Below, in pieces: positions 1-4,711 of a stretch of 9,774 bases of DNA (positions are counted from its first letter, which is position 1; each line of letters begins with the position of its first letter). The position numbers and the translations under genes are program-made. The notes under the pieces were generated by a model. The model was given only the letters and a program-made list of their open reading frames with translations. It did not search any database and was not told where the DNA came from. Origin of the DNA: an uncultured Clostridia bacterium (GTDB lineage Bacteria; Bacillota; Clostridia; TANB77; CAG-508); the NCBI GenBank assembly GCA_944391895.1, contig CALXVF010000037.1, positions 1 through 9,774 on the forward strand, read 5' to 3'.

Positions 1-122
1 GTCTAGCCACCCTAGTATTTTTTTGTCTCCATATAATGGATAAACTTAATTTATGCTTGGTTTACAGATTGAAAGGAATGATAACACACACACGAGTGTT
101 CTCTCTTTTATCTGTATATAGA

Positions 123-151
123 ATTATACTAGAGTAAATTACAAAAATCAA
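123..151 (-). promoter_or_regulatory. Leftward sigma-70-type promoter, candidate late promoter
   Basis: On the minus strand a TTGATT -35 (146-151) is followed after exactly 17 bases by a perfect TATAAT -10 (123-128). Transcription would start near position 116 and run out of the window to the left. The next bases form a small stem (AACAC/GTGTT, about 91-108). It sits downstream of the ArpU-like regulator that ends the early operon, which is where the late promoter of a Firmicute phage would lie. The late role is inferred. Confidence 0.45.
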
Positions 152-244
152 TACTTTTTGTTTATTTTTTTGTACTTTTAGTATCATTTTTTATAATTTT
201 ATTCAATTCTTTTTAAATTATACTACTTTTATGTAAATTAGTCA

Positions 245-376
245 AATTTAATAAAGAACTAACTGCACTTGGCTAATTAGTTCTTTGAAAGCTTGATGGT
301 TGCTATGGGCTATGAGCTACTTTCGTAACTGGCAACTATATATTATTTGGAGTAAAACTTTATGAAATTTTTTCAC
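245..376 (-). ncRNA. Candidate two-hairpin small RNA after the early operon
   Basis: On the minus strand a promoter-like box ends at 383 and would start RNA near 376. The RNA first folds into a composite hairpin between about 299 and 336. Its outer stem is GTTGC/GCAAC, and its inner stem GTTAC/GTAGC is closed by a GAAA tetraloop, with a 12-base one-sided internal loop. A second hairpin with a perfect 10-bp stem (277-286 with 253-262, AAAGAACTAA/TTAGTTCTTT, 14-base loop) follows, then a U-rich tail, as in an intrinsic terminator. No ORF is visible. It could instead be a palindromic intergenic repeat shared by many genomes, or a terminator region of the early operon. I do not recognise an RNA family. 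Confidence 0.4.
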
Positions 377-382
377 AATACT

Positions 383-391
383 ATTATAGCA
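383..391 (-). promoter_or_regulatory. Extended -10 promoter element
   Basis: The minus strand reads TGCTATAAT here, which is a perfect extended -10 (TGn followed by TATAAT). There is no good -35 at the usual distance, which is tolerated for extended -10 promoters. It lies at the very end of the ArpU-like gene and points left into the two-hairpin element. Confidence 0.4.
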
Positions 392-393
392 TT

Positions 394-828
394 TTATATT
401 GTGTTATTCTGTAAGATTTTGTGTGTTTCTTCTTTTTCCGCTTCTTTTTCAAATTTATCCAATGCTATACCATTCATTCTCCTAGTATAATCATAAGTAT
501 AATTCATTTCATCTGCAACTCTAACTAACTTCTTACCTTGAATATAAAATTTAGTTAGTATTTCTCTATATGGCTCTTCTACTCTTTTTAGTTGTAAAAT
601 TATTTTATTTAATTCTTCTTGCTCACTTGCTAATTCCTCTATAATAAAATTATACTTGTCTATTAGGTTTTCTATTGCATAATTTGGTTTATTTTTAGCT
701 TTTGGCATTCCATCTAGCATTACTGCTTTTAACCCTTCTGCTCTTTGTTTCATTTCAGTATATAATTCTATCTGCTCTTCTATCCATAATTTATTTCCTC
801 TATATTTTTTTAAATCTTCTCTTGTCAT
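394..828 (-). CDS. ArpU/DUF1492-like sigma-region-4-type phage transcription regulator
   Basis: A 144-residue protein. Residues 1-80 are charged, helical and coiled-coil-like. Residues 85-127 look like a sigma-70 region 4 or ArpU helix-turn-helix: EEPYREILTKFYIQGK, then LVRVADEMNYTYDYTRRM, then a helix rich in charged residues. Proteins of this kind (ArpU, RinA-like, DUF1492) sit at the end of Firmicute prophage early operons and activate late genes. It is the last gene of the leftward operon here, so the position fits. The start is ATG at 826-828, five bases after AGGAGG (834-839). The GTG at 832-834 overlaps that ribosome binding site and is rejected. The ATG overlaps the stop of the preceding 58-codon gene as ATGA, implying coupled translation. 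Family is fairly sure; the target promoter is inferred. Confidence 0.7.
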   Translation of the reverse strand: MTREDLKKYRGNKLWIEEQIELYTEMKQRAEGLKAVMLDGMPKAKNKPNYAIENLIDKYNFIIEELASEQEELNKIILQLKRVEEPYREILTKFYIQGKKLVRVADEMNYTYDYTRRMNGIALDKFEKEAEKEETHKILQNNTI

Positions 829-1001
829 TTGCACCTCCTATTTTTTATCTTTATATAATATTTTCTTCTTGAATAATTATTCTGTTCTCTAAGTTTTCTA
901 TATTCTTCTAGCTTTCGTATATGTTCTTGATTTATTTTATAGCATTCTTGCATTCGTTCTTTATTATTTAATTGATTTACAATATCTTCAATTCTATTCA
1001 T
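825..1001 (-). CDS. Small charged phage protein, 58 aa
   Basis: Starts ATG at 999-1001 and ends TGA at 825-827, overlapping the next gene as ATGA. The 58 residues are very rich in Lys, Arg, Glu and Asn (for example LEEYRKLREQNNYSRRKYY), probably one long helix with a basic C-terminus. Its start lies eight bases inside the end of the upstream coiled-coil gene. No strong ribosome binding site is at the normal distance (a GGAG lies about 18 bases upstream), so translation is probably coupled to the upstream gene. I do not recognise a family. Support is the exact fit into the gap and the overlaps at both ends. Confidence 0.55.
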   Translation of the reverse strand: MNRIEDIVNQLNNKERMQECYKINQEHIRKLEEYRKLREQNNYSRRKYYIKIKNRRCK

Positions 1002-1416
1002 TTATTCTATTTATTTCTTTTCTCCTTCTATAATATTTAATATTTCTCTCATCTTCTACTTTCCTTTCAAAATATTGTTTTATTTCATTTCTGTTCCATA
1101 ACATATTTTCTCCAAATGCTACTTTTAAATCTACTGTGACTTTTTCTATAAAGTCTGCCATCAATTCTATTATCTTATCTTTCTGCATATTATCATGTGC
1201 TGTTACTACTGCGTCATCTAACGCTTTTTGATATAGCTTTTTATATTTTTCTATTTCTTTCTCTTGCTCTTGTATTAGATTTAAGACTGTTTCTATTGCT
1301 TGCTGTAGTTCTTTTAATTCTGTATCATAATAACCTGTCCAACCCATAGGATTATTAAAATCCATTTTGGTAAAGTCCTTCACTAAAGCTACCGCTTCCT
1401 TCTGTTCAGTTGTCAT
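994..1416 (-). CDS. Phage coiled-coil protein, 140 aa
   Basis: ATG at 1414-1416 is preceded by AAGGAGG at good spacing. The first 35 residues (MTTEQKEAVALVKDFTKMDF...) are followed by a coiled coil (about residues 34-70, LQQAIETVLNLIQEQEKEIEKYKKLYQKALDD) and a second helical part. The end is highly basic (KYYRRRKEINRINE). The layout resembles small uncharacterised early proteins common in clostridial prophages with a conserved LYQKALDD-like stretch. No catalytic motif is seen. It overlaps the next small gene by eight bases and the previous small gene by eleven. Function unknown. Confidence 0.7.
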   Translation of the reverse strand: MTTEQKEAVALVKDFTKMDFNNPMGWTGYYDTELKELQQAIETVLNLIQEQEKEIEKYKKLYQKALDDAVVTAHDNMQKDKIIELMADFIEKVTVDLKVAFGENMLWNRNEIKQYFERKVEDERNIKYYRRRKEINRINE

Positions 1417-1579
1417 TGCTTGTCCTCCTTAACTCGTATCCTCTCATAAACAAATCTATCAACATTTGTATTCCCATTCCACTTACCGCTTCTAATTTTC
1501 CAATTAGTTCTTCATACCTATTTGCATCTTCAATCCTTTCTCTTATTAATTTATTTTGTGATATAAAAAGGTTATTAAT
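1406..1579 (-). CDS. Small phage protein, 57 aa, probable ATT start
   Basis: The frame between 1579 and 1406 encodes an organised peptide containing NRYEELIGKLEAVSGMGIQM and LIDLFMRGYELRR. It fills the only gap in the gene chain. No ATG, GTG or TTG lies near the expected start. An ATT at 1577-1579 lies five bases after GGAG (1585-1588), the best ribosome binding site in the region, and overlaps the stop of the upstream zinc-ribbon gene. An in-frame TAA lies just upstream. The C-terminus overlaps the next gene by 11 bases. I infer an ATT start; the alternative is a later in-frame ATG giving about 34 residues. Function unknown. Confidence 0.45.
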   Translation of the reverse strand: MNNLFISQNKLIRERIEDANRYEELIGKLEAVSGMGIQMLIDLFMRGYELRRTSNDN

Positions 1580-1763
1580 TTTTTCTCCGAAATTTATTAT
1601 TTTGATTTAAAATAGGTATTTCATTTACCTCTGCCACTCGTAATTCTTCTTTTGTTATCCACTTCTGCCATTTTCCACATTCTGAGCAATATAAGCCTCT
1701 TCTACTGCCTTCAATTTTTACAAATAATTTCTCAGAATTACATTTGTTACATTTCATTTTCAT
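1575..1763 (-). CDS. Small zinc-ribbon protein, 62 aa
   Basis: Two CxxC pairs are visible: Cys5/Cys8 (CNKC) and Cys26/Cys29 (CSEC), separated by 17 residues with a turn of basic residues (KIEGSRRGLY). This is a classical zinc-ribbon spacing. The C-terminal 30 residues are polar and end in basic RRKN. The ATG at 1761-1763 has GAAGGAG upstream and begins four bases after the stop of the previous gene. Zinc ribbons of this size in phages often bind nucleic acid or host proteins, but nothing here shows which. Zinc binding is well supported by the motif; the role is unknown. Confidence 0.75.
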   Translation of the reverse strand: MKMKCNKCNSEKLFVKIEGSRRGLYCSECGKWQKWITKEELRVAEVNEIPILNQNNKFRRKN

Positions 1764-1766
1764 TGC

Positions 1767-2102
1767 TTATTCTCCTTCTTCTAATAATTCTTTTCTTTTA
1801 CTTTCAATATATTCAATATCTTCATCAGGTCCATTTAACCTTTCAAAATAATCATATATATCATCTAATACATCTTTCACTTTTTGCTTTGGTATGCTAT
1901 CTGTATATTCTTCTACTATTTTATTAGCACTATATAACTCTTCTTCTAATTCTTTTATTCTTGCTTTGTCTTGCTCTCGCTCTGATAAAATATGTTCTAT
2001 TGCTTCTTGAATTTCGTATAAAGCCTCTTCTGATAATACAACTGCATTTTCGTATTCATTAAATTTATTTAATTTCTTTATATCATCTTCTATATTACTC
2101 AT
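1767..2102 (-). CDS. Acidic coiled-coil phage protein, 111 aa
   Basis: Strongly acidic, with a predicted coiled coil at about residues 25-70 (EALYEIQEAIEHILSEREQDKARIKELEEELYSANKIVEEY) and an acidic C-terminus (LNGPDEDIEYIESKRKELLEEGE). ATG at 2100-2102 has AGGAG about ten bases upstream and overlaps the previous stop as ATGA. Its first 15 coding bases are identical to those of the 49-aa gene just upstream, suggesting shared leader sequence or local duplication. No enzyme motif is seen. Acidic small proteins in phage early operons can be DNA mimics, but this is only a possibility. Function unknown. Confidence 0.7.
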   Translation of the reverse strand: MSNIEDDIKKLNKFNEYENAVVLSEEALYEIQEAIEHILSEREQDKARIKELEEELYSANKIVEEYTDSIPKQKVKDVLDDIYDYFERLNGPDEDIEYIESKRKELLEEGE

Positions 2103-2248
2103 ATCTCTTCTTCTCCTATATCCCTTCTTAAATTATTTGCTAAAACTCTACAACCAGCTGCTTTCATTATGTTATTTTCTTTTAATGCCTTTTGTACTTC
2201 ACTTTCCCAGTATTCTATATTCTTTTTTGTTTTTTCTATATTACTCAT
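2099..2248 (-). CDS. Small phage protein, 49 aa
   Basis: ATG at 2246-2248 follows AAGGGG at six bases and overlaps the upstream gene's stop as ATGA. Its own TGA at 2099-2101 overlaps the next ATG the same way. The peptide is helical and charged (MSNIEKTKKNIEYWESEVQK), then has a segment containing NIMKAAGCRVLANNLRRDIG. The tight overlaps on both sides and good ribosome binding site support a real gene despite the small size. No family recognised. Confidence 0.65.
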   Translation of the reverse strand: MSNIEKTKKNIEYWESEVQKALKENNIMKAAGCRVLANNLRRDIGEEEI

Positions 2249-2457
2249 AACCTACCCCTTTCTCTATTATACTTTTCTAAATCTGCTTGGGCTTTATATA
2301 TATGTTTTGGACATTCTTTACATTCTCTTATTAATTCATCAGTTTTATTATCTATATATCCTTCACAATAATATTGAGGTTTGCCATCTTTGTAAAACTC
2401 AAGTGAAGCATATCCTTTTTCTTGAACCTTATGATTTATTTTAGTTTTACAACTCAT
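2245..2457 (-). CDS. Small cysteine-containing phage protein, 70 aa
   Basis: Contains Cys3, Cys31, Cys46 and Cys49. The last pair forms CKEC next to a Pro-Lys-His, so a metal site formed by Cys31/46/49 with Cys3 or His52 is plausible but not certain. The middle (YKDGKPQYYCEGYIDNKTDELIRECKECPKHI) resembles small hypothetical proteins in clostridial phages. The C-terminus is helical and basic. ATG at 2455-2457 follows AAAAGGAG at a short distance, just after the previous stop (2459-2461). It is coupled by ATGA to the next gene. Function unknown. Confidence 0.7.
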   Translation of the reverse strand: MSCKTKINHKVQEKGYASLEFYKDGKPQYYCEGYIDNKTDELIRECKECPKHIYKAQADLEKYNRERGRL

Positions 2458-2458
2458 A

Positions 2459-2812
2459 CTAGCTCCTTTTTACTGTATAGCAGTTTTGCAGATACTGCTC
2501 TTTAGTTAATATCTCTCTAATATCTCCTTCACTTAGACAATATGCATTATATTTAATTCCTACTGTTTCTAATACTGGCTTTTCTCCAGCATATAAATAT
2601 TTATCTACTACTCTATTGCCATTTACAAAATCTCCAACTTCTATAAGCTCTATTATATTTTTGCTATACTTAATTGTTTTATCAGATAAACTATAACTAC
2701 TACAATCTTCAAGCCAAAACAAACTATTTCCTATTTGTTCAACTTTTCCTATTCCACTTTTAGTTCTAACATAATCTCCGATTTCTATATCCATATTTAT
2801 TTCTTTGCTCAT
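2459..2812 (-). CDS. Phage protein with tandem SH3/KOW-like segments, 117 aa
   Basis: Residues 8-40 (MDIEIGDYVRTKSGIGKVEQIGNSLFWLED) have the look of a small beta-barrel of the SH3 or KOW type. The GDYVRT...GIGKV pattern recurs later as IEVGDFVNGNRVVDKY (about residues 56-71), suggesting two related beta units. The C-terminal part ends with LSEGDIREILTKEQYLQNCYTVKRS. Such proteins are frequent in Firmicute phage early operons and remain unassigned. ATG at 2810-2812 overlaps the stop of the nuclease gene as ATGA. The domain call is from sequence pattern only. Confidence 0.7.
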   Translation of the reverse strand: MSKEINMDIEIGDYVRTKSGIGKVEQIGNSLFWLEDCSSYSLSDKTIKYSKNIIELIEVGDFVNGNRVVDKYLYAGEKPVLETVGIKYNAYCLSEGDIREILTKEQYLQNCYTVKRS

Positions 2813-3126
2813 TTTCTATTATCCCTTTCTCTTATTACTTCACTTAACTTCTTACTTGAGTAATACTCATTATATATTTGAATCCAATCGTCTAATTCCA
2901 TTGTAACTTTCCACTTTTTGTTGTTTTTTCTGTGGAAAACTGCTGGCATTTGATTATCTTTACTATCCCTTTTAGCTTGCTCCATAGCCTCATCTAGATT
3001 TAATGCTTGTACTCTTTTTACTTCTATGTGTATGTAATCTAAGCCAACTACGTCTTCTCCATCTAAGCCATTATATTGCTGTCCTCTTCTACAGTTATAT
3101 CCATATTCGTTAAGTTTACTGGCCAA
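2809..3126 (-). CDS. PD-(D/E)XK nuclease, Holliday-junction-resolvase-like, N-terminus out of frame
   Basis: The open body carries the PD-(D/E)XK core: Asp25 in GEDVVGL, then Glu35-x-Lys37 in YIHIEVKRV. It continues with the typical phage resolvase sequence (MEQAKRDSKDNQMPAVFHRKNNKKW, VTMELDDWIQIY). Such enzymes cut branched DNA made during phage recombination and replication. This frame can only start at TTG (3124-3126), inside the conserved GERELA helix. The expected N-terminus (MINSKRKGAKR) begins at ATG 3167-3169 in another frame. Adding one G near 3136-3138 would join them as KRGERELASKL. As it stands, the first conserved acidic residue is lost unless a frameshift is bypassed. Family call good; activity doubtful. 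Confidence 0.7.
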   Translation of the reverse strand: MASKLNEYGYNCRRGQQYNGLDGEDVVGLDYIHIEVKRVQALNLDEAMEQAKRDSKDNQMPAVFHRKNNKKWKVTMELDDWIQIYNEYYSSKKLSEVIRERDNRK

Positions 3127-3169
3127 CTCTCTTTCTCCGCTTTGCTCCTTTTCTTTTGCTATTAATCAT
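3116..3169 (-). pseudogene. Out-of-frame N-terminal piece of the resolvase-like gene
   Basis: ATG at 3167-3169 begins MINSKRKGAKRRKRVGQ and stops at 3116. The first ten residues match what a phage PDDEXK resolvase N-terminus usually looks like. The ATG overlaps the end of the upstream membrane-peptide gene by eight bases and has AAAGGA upstream, as expected for the true start. After codon 11 the frame differs by one base from the nuclease body. A missing G in a GGG run explains the break. Sequencing error and genuine mutation are both possible. Confidence 0.55.
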
Positions 3170-3284
3170 CTTTCTTATTTTCCTTTCTATATATGTTTAT
3201 CCAAGTTGCAAGACCTAAACAGAATATTATAAAACTAGCATATATTAGCATTGAAATTTTTATTATTATTTTTACAATTTCCAT
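3162..3284 (-). CDS. Single-pass membrane peptide, 40 aa
   Basis: ATG at 3282-3284 follows AAAGGAG at seven bases. The 40 residues are one hydrophobic helix (about residues 3-29, IVKIIIKISMLIYASFIIFCLGLATW) followed by a basic and polar tail (NIYRKENKKDD). This fits an inner-membrane peptide with the tail in the cytoplasm by the positive-inside rule. It overlaps the previous cysteine-rich gene by 50 bases in a different frame and the start of the resolvase gene by eight. Small membrane proteins in phage early regions can affect superinfection or host membranes; no specific function is visible. Confidence 0.6.
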   Translation of the reverse strand: MEIVKIIIKISMLIYASFIIFCLGLATWINIYRKENKKDD

Positions 3285-3399
3285 CTTTTGCTCCTTTCAT
3301 ATAATTCTGACATCTATAAATTCCATTAAAATCTTCAAGTTCTAATCTATTACAGCCTAAACAGGTAAAGCATTTTTTATCACTACTTATTTGTTTCAT
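3235..3399 (-). CDS. Small cysteine-rich, probably zinc-binding protein, 54 aa
   Basis: From ATG 3397-3399 the protein has Cys10, 13, 16, 30, 42 and 54. The CFTCLGC cluster and RCQNY form a likely metal site of the type seen in small clostridial phage proteins (C-x2-C-x2-C followed by GIYRC). AAGAGG lies seven bases upstream of this ATG, overlapping the stop of the preceding gene, so it is preferred over the upstream TTG at 3415-3417. The last 50 bases overlap the membrane-peptide gene. That tail is Asn/Lys-rich and may be unstructured. Function unknown. Confidence 0.6.
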   Translation of the reverse strand: MKQISSDKKCFTCLGCNRLELEDFNGIYRCQNYMKGAKDGNCKNNNKNFNANIC

Positions 3400-3409
3400 C
3401 TTATACCTC

Positions 3410-3718
3410 TTAATCAATTCTTGGAATATGTCTGCTATATTCTAAGAAATATTCTTCTTCTTTTTTTCTTCTAGCTCTTTCTGCTTTGTCAACTACTAGT
3501 TCTGGATTATCATGTCCCCATTCTCTTCTAGCTCTTGTAATGCTTTCACAACTTATTTCTCTAAAACTTAATCTCTCCATTACATTCACAAAATTTGTTT
3601 TTGCCAAATTTGGTTCTAATTGTTGTACCACTTTTAGTATCAAATAGTTGTCATCTGCTCTAGCTCTACTATCATCCTTTAAAATTTTATATACTGTTTC
3701 CTTTATTTTTCTATTCAT
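3410..3718 (-). CDS. Conserved-type phage early protein, 102 aa
   Basis: Helical protein starting MNRKIKETVYKILKDDSRAR, with a middle resembling a winged or HTH-like fold (NYLILKVVQQLEPN... FVNVMERLSFREISCESITRARREW) and a charged C-terminal helix (DKAERARRKKEEEYFLEYS). The pattern of an early helix bundle followed by ESITRARREW suggests DNA binding, but I cannot name a family with confidence. ATG at 3716-3718 follows TAGGAGG at ideal spacing. It starts ten bases after the stop of the replication-protein C-terminal part. Confidence 0.7.
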   Translation of the reverse strand: MNRKIKETVYKILKDDSRARADDNYLILKVVQQLEPNLAKTNFVNVMERLSFREISCESITRARREWGHDNPELVVDKAERARRKKEEEYFLEYSRHIPRID

Positions 3719-3727
3719 CTGTACCTC

Positions 3728-4117
3728 CTAAATATTTGAATAAAAATTATCTAAATTCTCATATTCTCTTTGTTTATATTGTTTTTGTGGTTCACGTGGT
3801 TTCTCTTTTTTTACTTTATCTACAACCCAACTTAAAATTGCTCTATAATCACTTTTATATTTTTTTCCATTTGAACCTTTGTAATTGTCTAGGACTGTAA
3901 TACATTGGTCTGAGACATCTTTTCCATAAGTGCTGACAAGTTTTTCATATTCAGCATTGGTCATGGAAACATAGTCTGCAAAGTGTATTTTTTTATCTTT
4001 AACATTTACATTCTCATTTACATTTTCATTTACATTAACATTTACATTAGTTTCACTTTTGCTTACCTTTTGCTTATTGTTCGCTTCTACCTTGCTTCCG
4101 TTTTGCTTTTTTACCAT
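3728..4117 (-). CDS. C-terminal part of split DUF6291-type phage replication protein
   Basis: Residues 1-24 are a polar linker. Residues 24-39 are an Asn-Val/Asn-Glu repeat. Residues 45-103 form the C-terminal domain seen in DUF6291 or DnaD-like phage replication proteins (HFADYVSMTNAEYEKLVSTYG ... VLDNYKGSNGKKYKSDYRAILSWVVDKV). The end is polar and charged. The ATG at 4115-4117 has no ribosome binding site and lies inside the preceding gene, directly after an in-frame TAA. With one A fewer in the A6 run at about 4106-4111, the upstream gene would read straight through into this one (NGKKQNGSKVEANNKQ). This is therefore probably the second half of one gene, not an independent one. Confidence 0.65.
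   Translation of the reverse strand: MVKKQNGSKVEANNKQKVSKSETNVNVNVNENVNENVNVKDKKIHFADYVSMTNAEYEKLVSTYGKDVSDQCITVLDNYKGSNGKKYKSDYRAILSWVVDKVKKEKPREPQKQYKQREYENLDNFYSNI
4001..4048 (-). repeat. Hexanucleotide repeat encoding an Asn-Val/Asn-Glu tract
   Basis: Eight six-base units, mostly AATGTA, AATGTT or AATGAA on the minus strand, encode NVNVNVNENVNENVNV. It lies in the linker between the N- and C-terminal domains of the split replication protein. Such tracts commonly vary in length between related phages and act as flexible hinges. Confidence 0.8.
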
Positions 4118-4316
4118 TTAAAAATTTTTGATAATTAGCATCCAGTTGTGGTTTAATCAATGTAAATATTGCTTTAGCTATCCCTGTTAATTCGACTTCA
4201 TTTTGATTTAGTGCATACTCTGTAATAGCTTTATATACTTTTAGTTGTTCCCCTTCTGGAATTTCTTTTATAGATTCGTAAAAACTTCTATAAAAGATAA
4301 AACTATCTCTTTCCAC
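4074..4316 (-). CDS. N-terminal part of split DUF6291-type phage replication protein
   Basis: From GTG at 4314-4316 the protein reads MERDSFIFYRSFYESIKEIPEGEQLKVYKAITEYALN, then LTGIAKAIFTLIKPQLDANYQKFLNGKK. This is the hallmark of DUF6291 proteins, which stand in the replication-initiator slot of many Firmicute phages. GTG is chosen because AAAGGAG lies eight bases upstream; the ATG at 4332-4334 contains that site. Eighty residues is about half the usual length. The frame leaves the family pattern after NGKKAK and ends at TAA 4074-4076, while the expected continuation lies in the +1 frame downstream. The product is either truncated, rescued by slippage, or split by a sequencing error. Confidence 0.7.
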   Translation of the reverse strand: MERDSFIFYRSFYESIKEIPEGEQLKVYKAITEYALNQNEVELTGIAKAIFTLIKPQLDANYQKFLNGKKAKRKQGRSEQ

Positions 4317-4337
4317 ATTATGTTCTCCTTTCATAAA

Positions 4338-4363
4338 AGGGATAAGTTTTATTGCTTATCCCT
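4338..4363 (-). terminator. Hairpin with short U-run between HNH-like and DUF6291 genes
   Basis: A perfect 9-bp stem (AGGGATAAG/CTTATCCCT, eight-base loop) on the minus strand is followed by TTTTAT. The stem includes the stop codon of the HNH-like gene. The U-run is short and the same transcript must continue into the replication gene, so it may be a partial terminator, attenuator or 3'-end stabiliser. Confidence 0.55.
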
Positions 4364-4652
4364 AGTTGTCTAAATAATTTTTTCCTATTAATTTAATAAA
4401 TTCTTCTTTTGTATGTCCTATATTTATATACTTCTTTTGACACTCCTGCTTGAGTCTTGTATCTAATGCATGTCCATATTTTCCGTGTACTCCTATAGTT
4501 CCTCTATGATGTTCTGAACAGAGCCATACTTTAAATCCTTGTTTCTCACTTATGTTTCTATTTGGTCCAAAATAAATATGATGCTCTTCTACAGGATAAT
4601 ATAGACCGCATATATAACATTCTTTTTTATCTTGTAATATACTTTTACTCAT
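4362..4652 (-). CDS. Phage HNH-like endonuclease-fold protein, 96 aa
   Basis: Residues show a zinc-finger HNH arrangement: Cys12-x2-Cys15, His24-His25 (EEHHIYFGPNRNISE), Cys45-x2-His48-His49 (WLCSEHHRG), then VH at 55-56. The C-terminus (KKYINIGHTKEEFIKLIGKNYLDN) matches the ending common to this phage family. Relatives lie next to recombination and replication genes and are annotated as putative HNH or HNH-like proteins, thought to process DNA. The His pair would serve as metal and catalytic ligands. ATG at 4650-4652 follows GAGGAAAG closely. Family call is good; enzymatic activity is not certain. Confidence 0.75.
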   Translation of the reverse strand: MSKSILQDKKECYICGLYYPVEEHHIYFGPNRNISEKQGFKVWLCSEHHRGTIGVHGKYGHALDTRLKQECQKKYINIGHTKEEFIKLIGKNYLDN

Positions 4653-4674
4653 CTTTCCTCATTATATGGGGCCA

Positions 4675-4711
4675 GGCACTAGTTTGAATTTGGTCGTAGC
4701 CATCTAGTGCC
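4675..4711 (-). promoter_or_regulatory. Intergenic hairpin spanning the NinB-like stop codon
   Basis: A perfect 8-bp stem GGCACTAG/CTAGTGCC brackets a 21-base loop that itself can form a short stem (TGG..CCA around CGTA). The 5' arm on the minus strand contains the stop codon of the NinB-like gene. It lacks a U-run, so it is unlikely to be a terminator. It is one of few GC-richer spots in the operon. Confidence 0.45.

Noticed and set aside
1..240. tRNA gene, attachment site or protein gene at the left end
   Set aside because: No cloverleaf, no integrase nearby, no duplicated core sequence inside the window, and no frame with a start and ribosome binding site of useful length.
1410..2444. Rightward frames at 1410-1610, 1652-1927 and 2169-2444
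   Set aside because: They are hydrophobic, Leu/Ile/Tyr-rich mirror images of lysine- and glutamate-rich leftward genes, have no ribosome binding sites and oppose a continuous operon.
4001..4048. CRISPR array or short tandem repeat element
   Set aside because: The six-base period is in frame and encodes an Asn-Val linker of the replication protein; there are no spacers. No CRISPR-like repeat was seen elsewhere.
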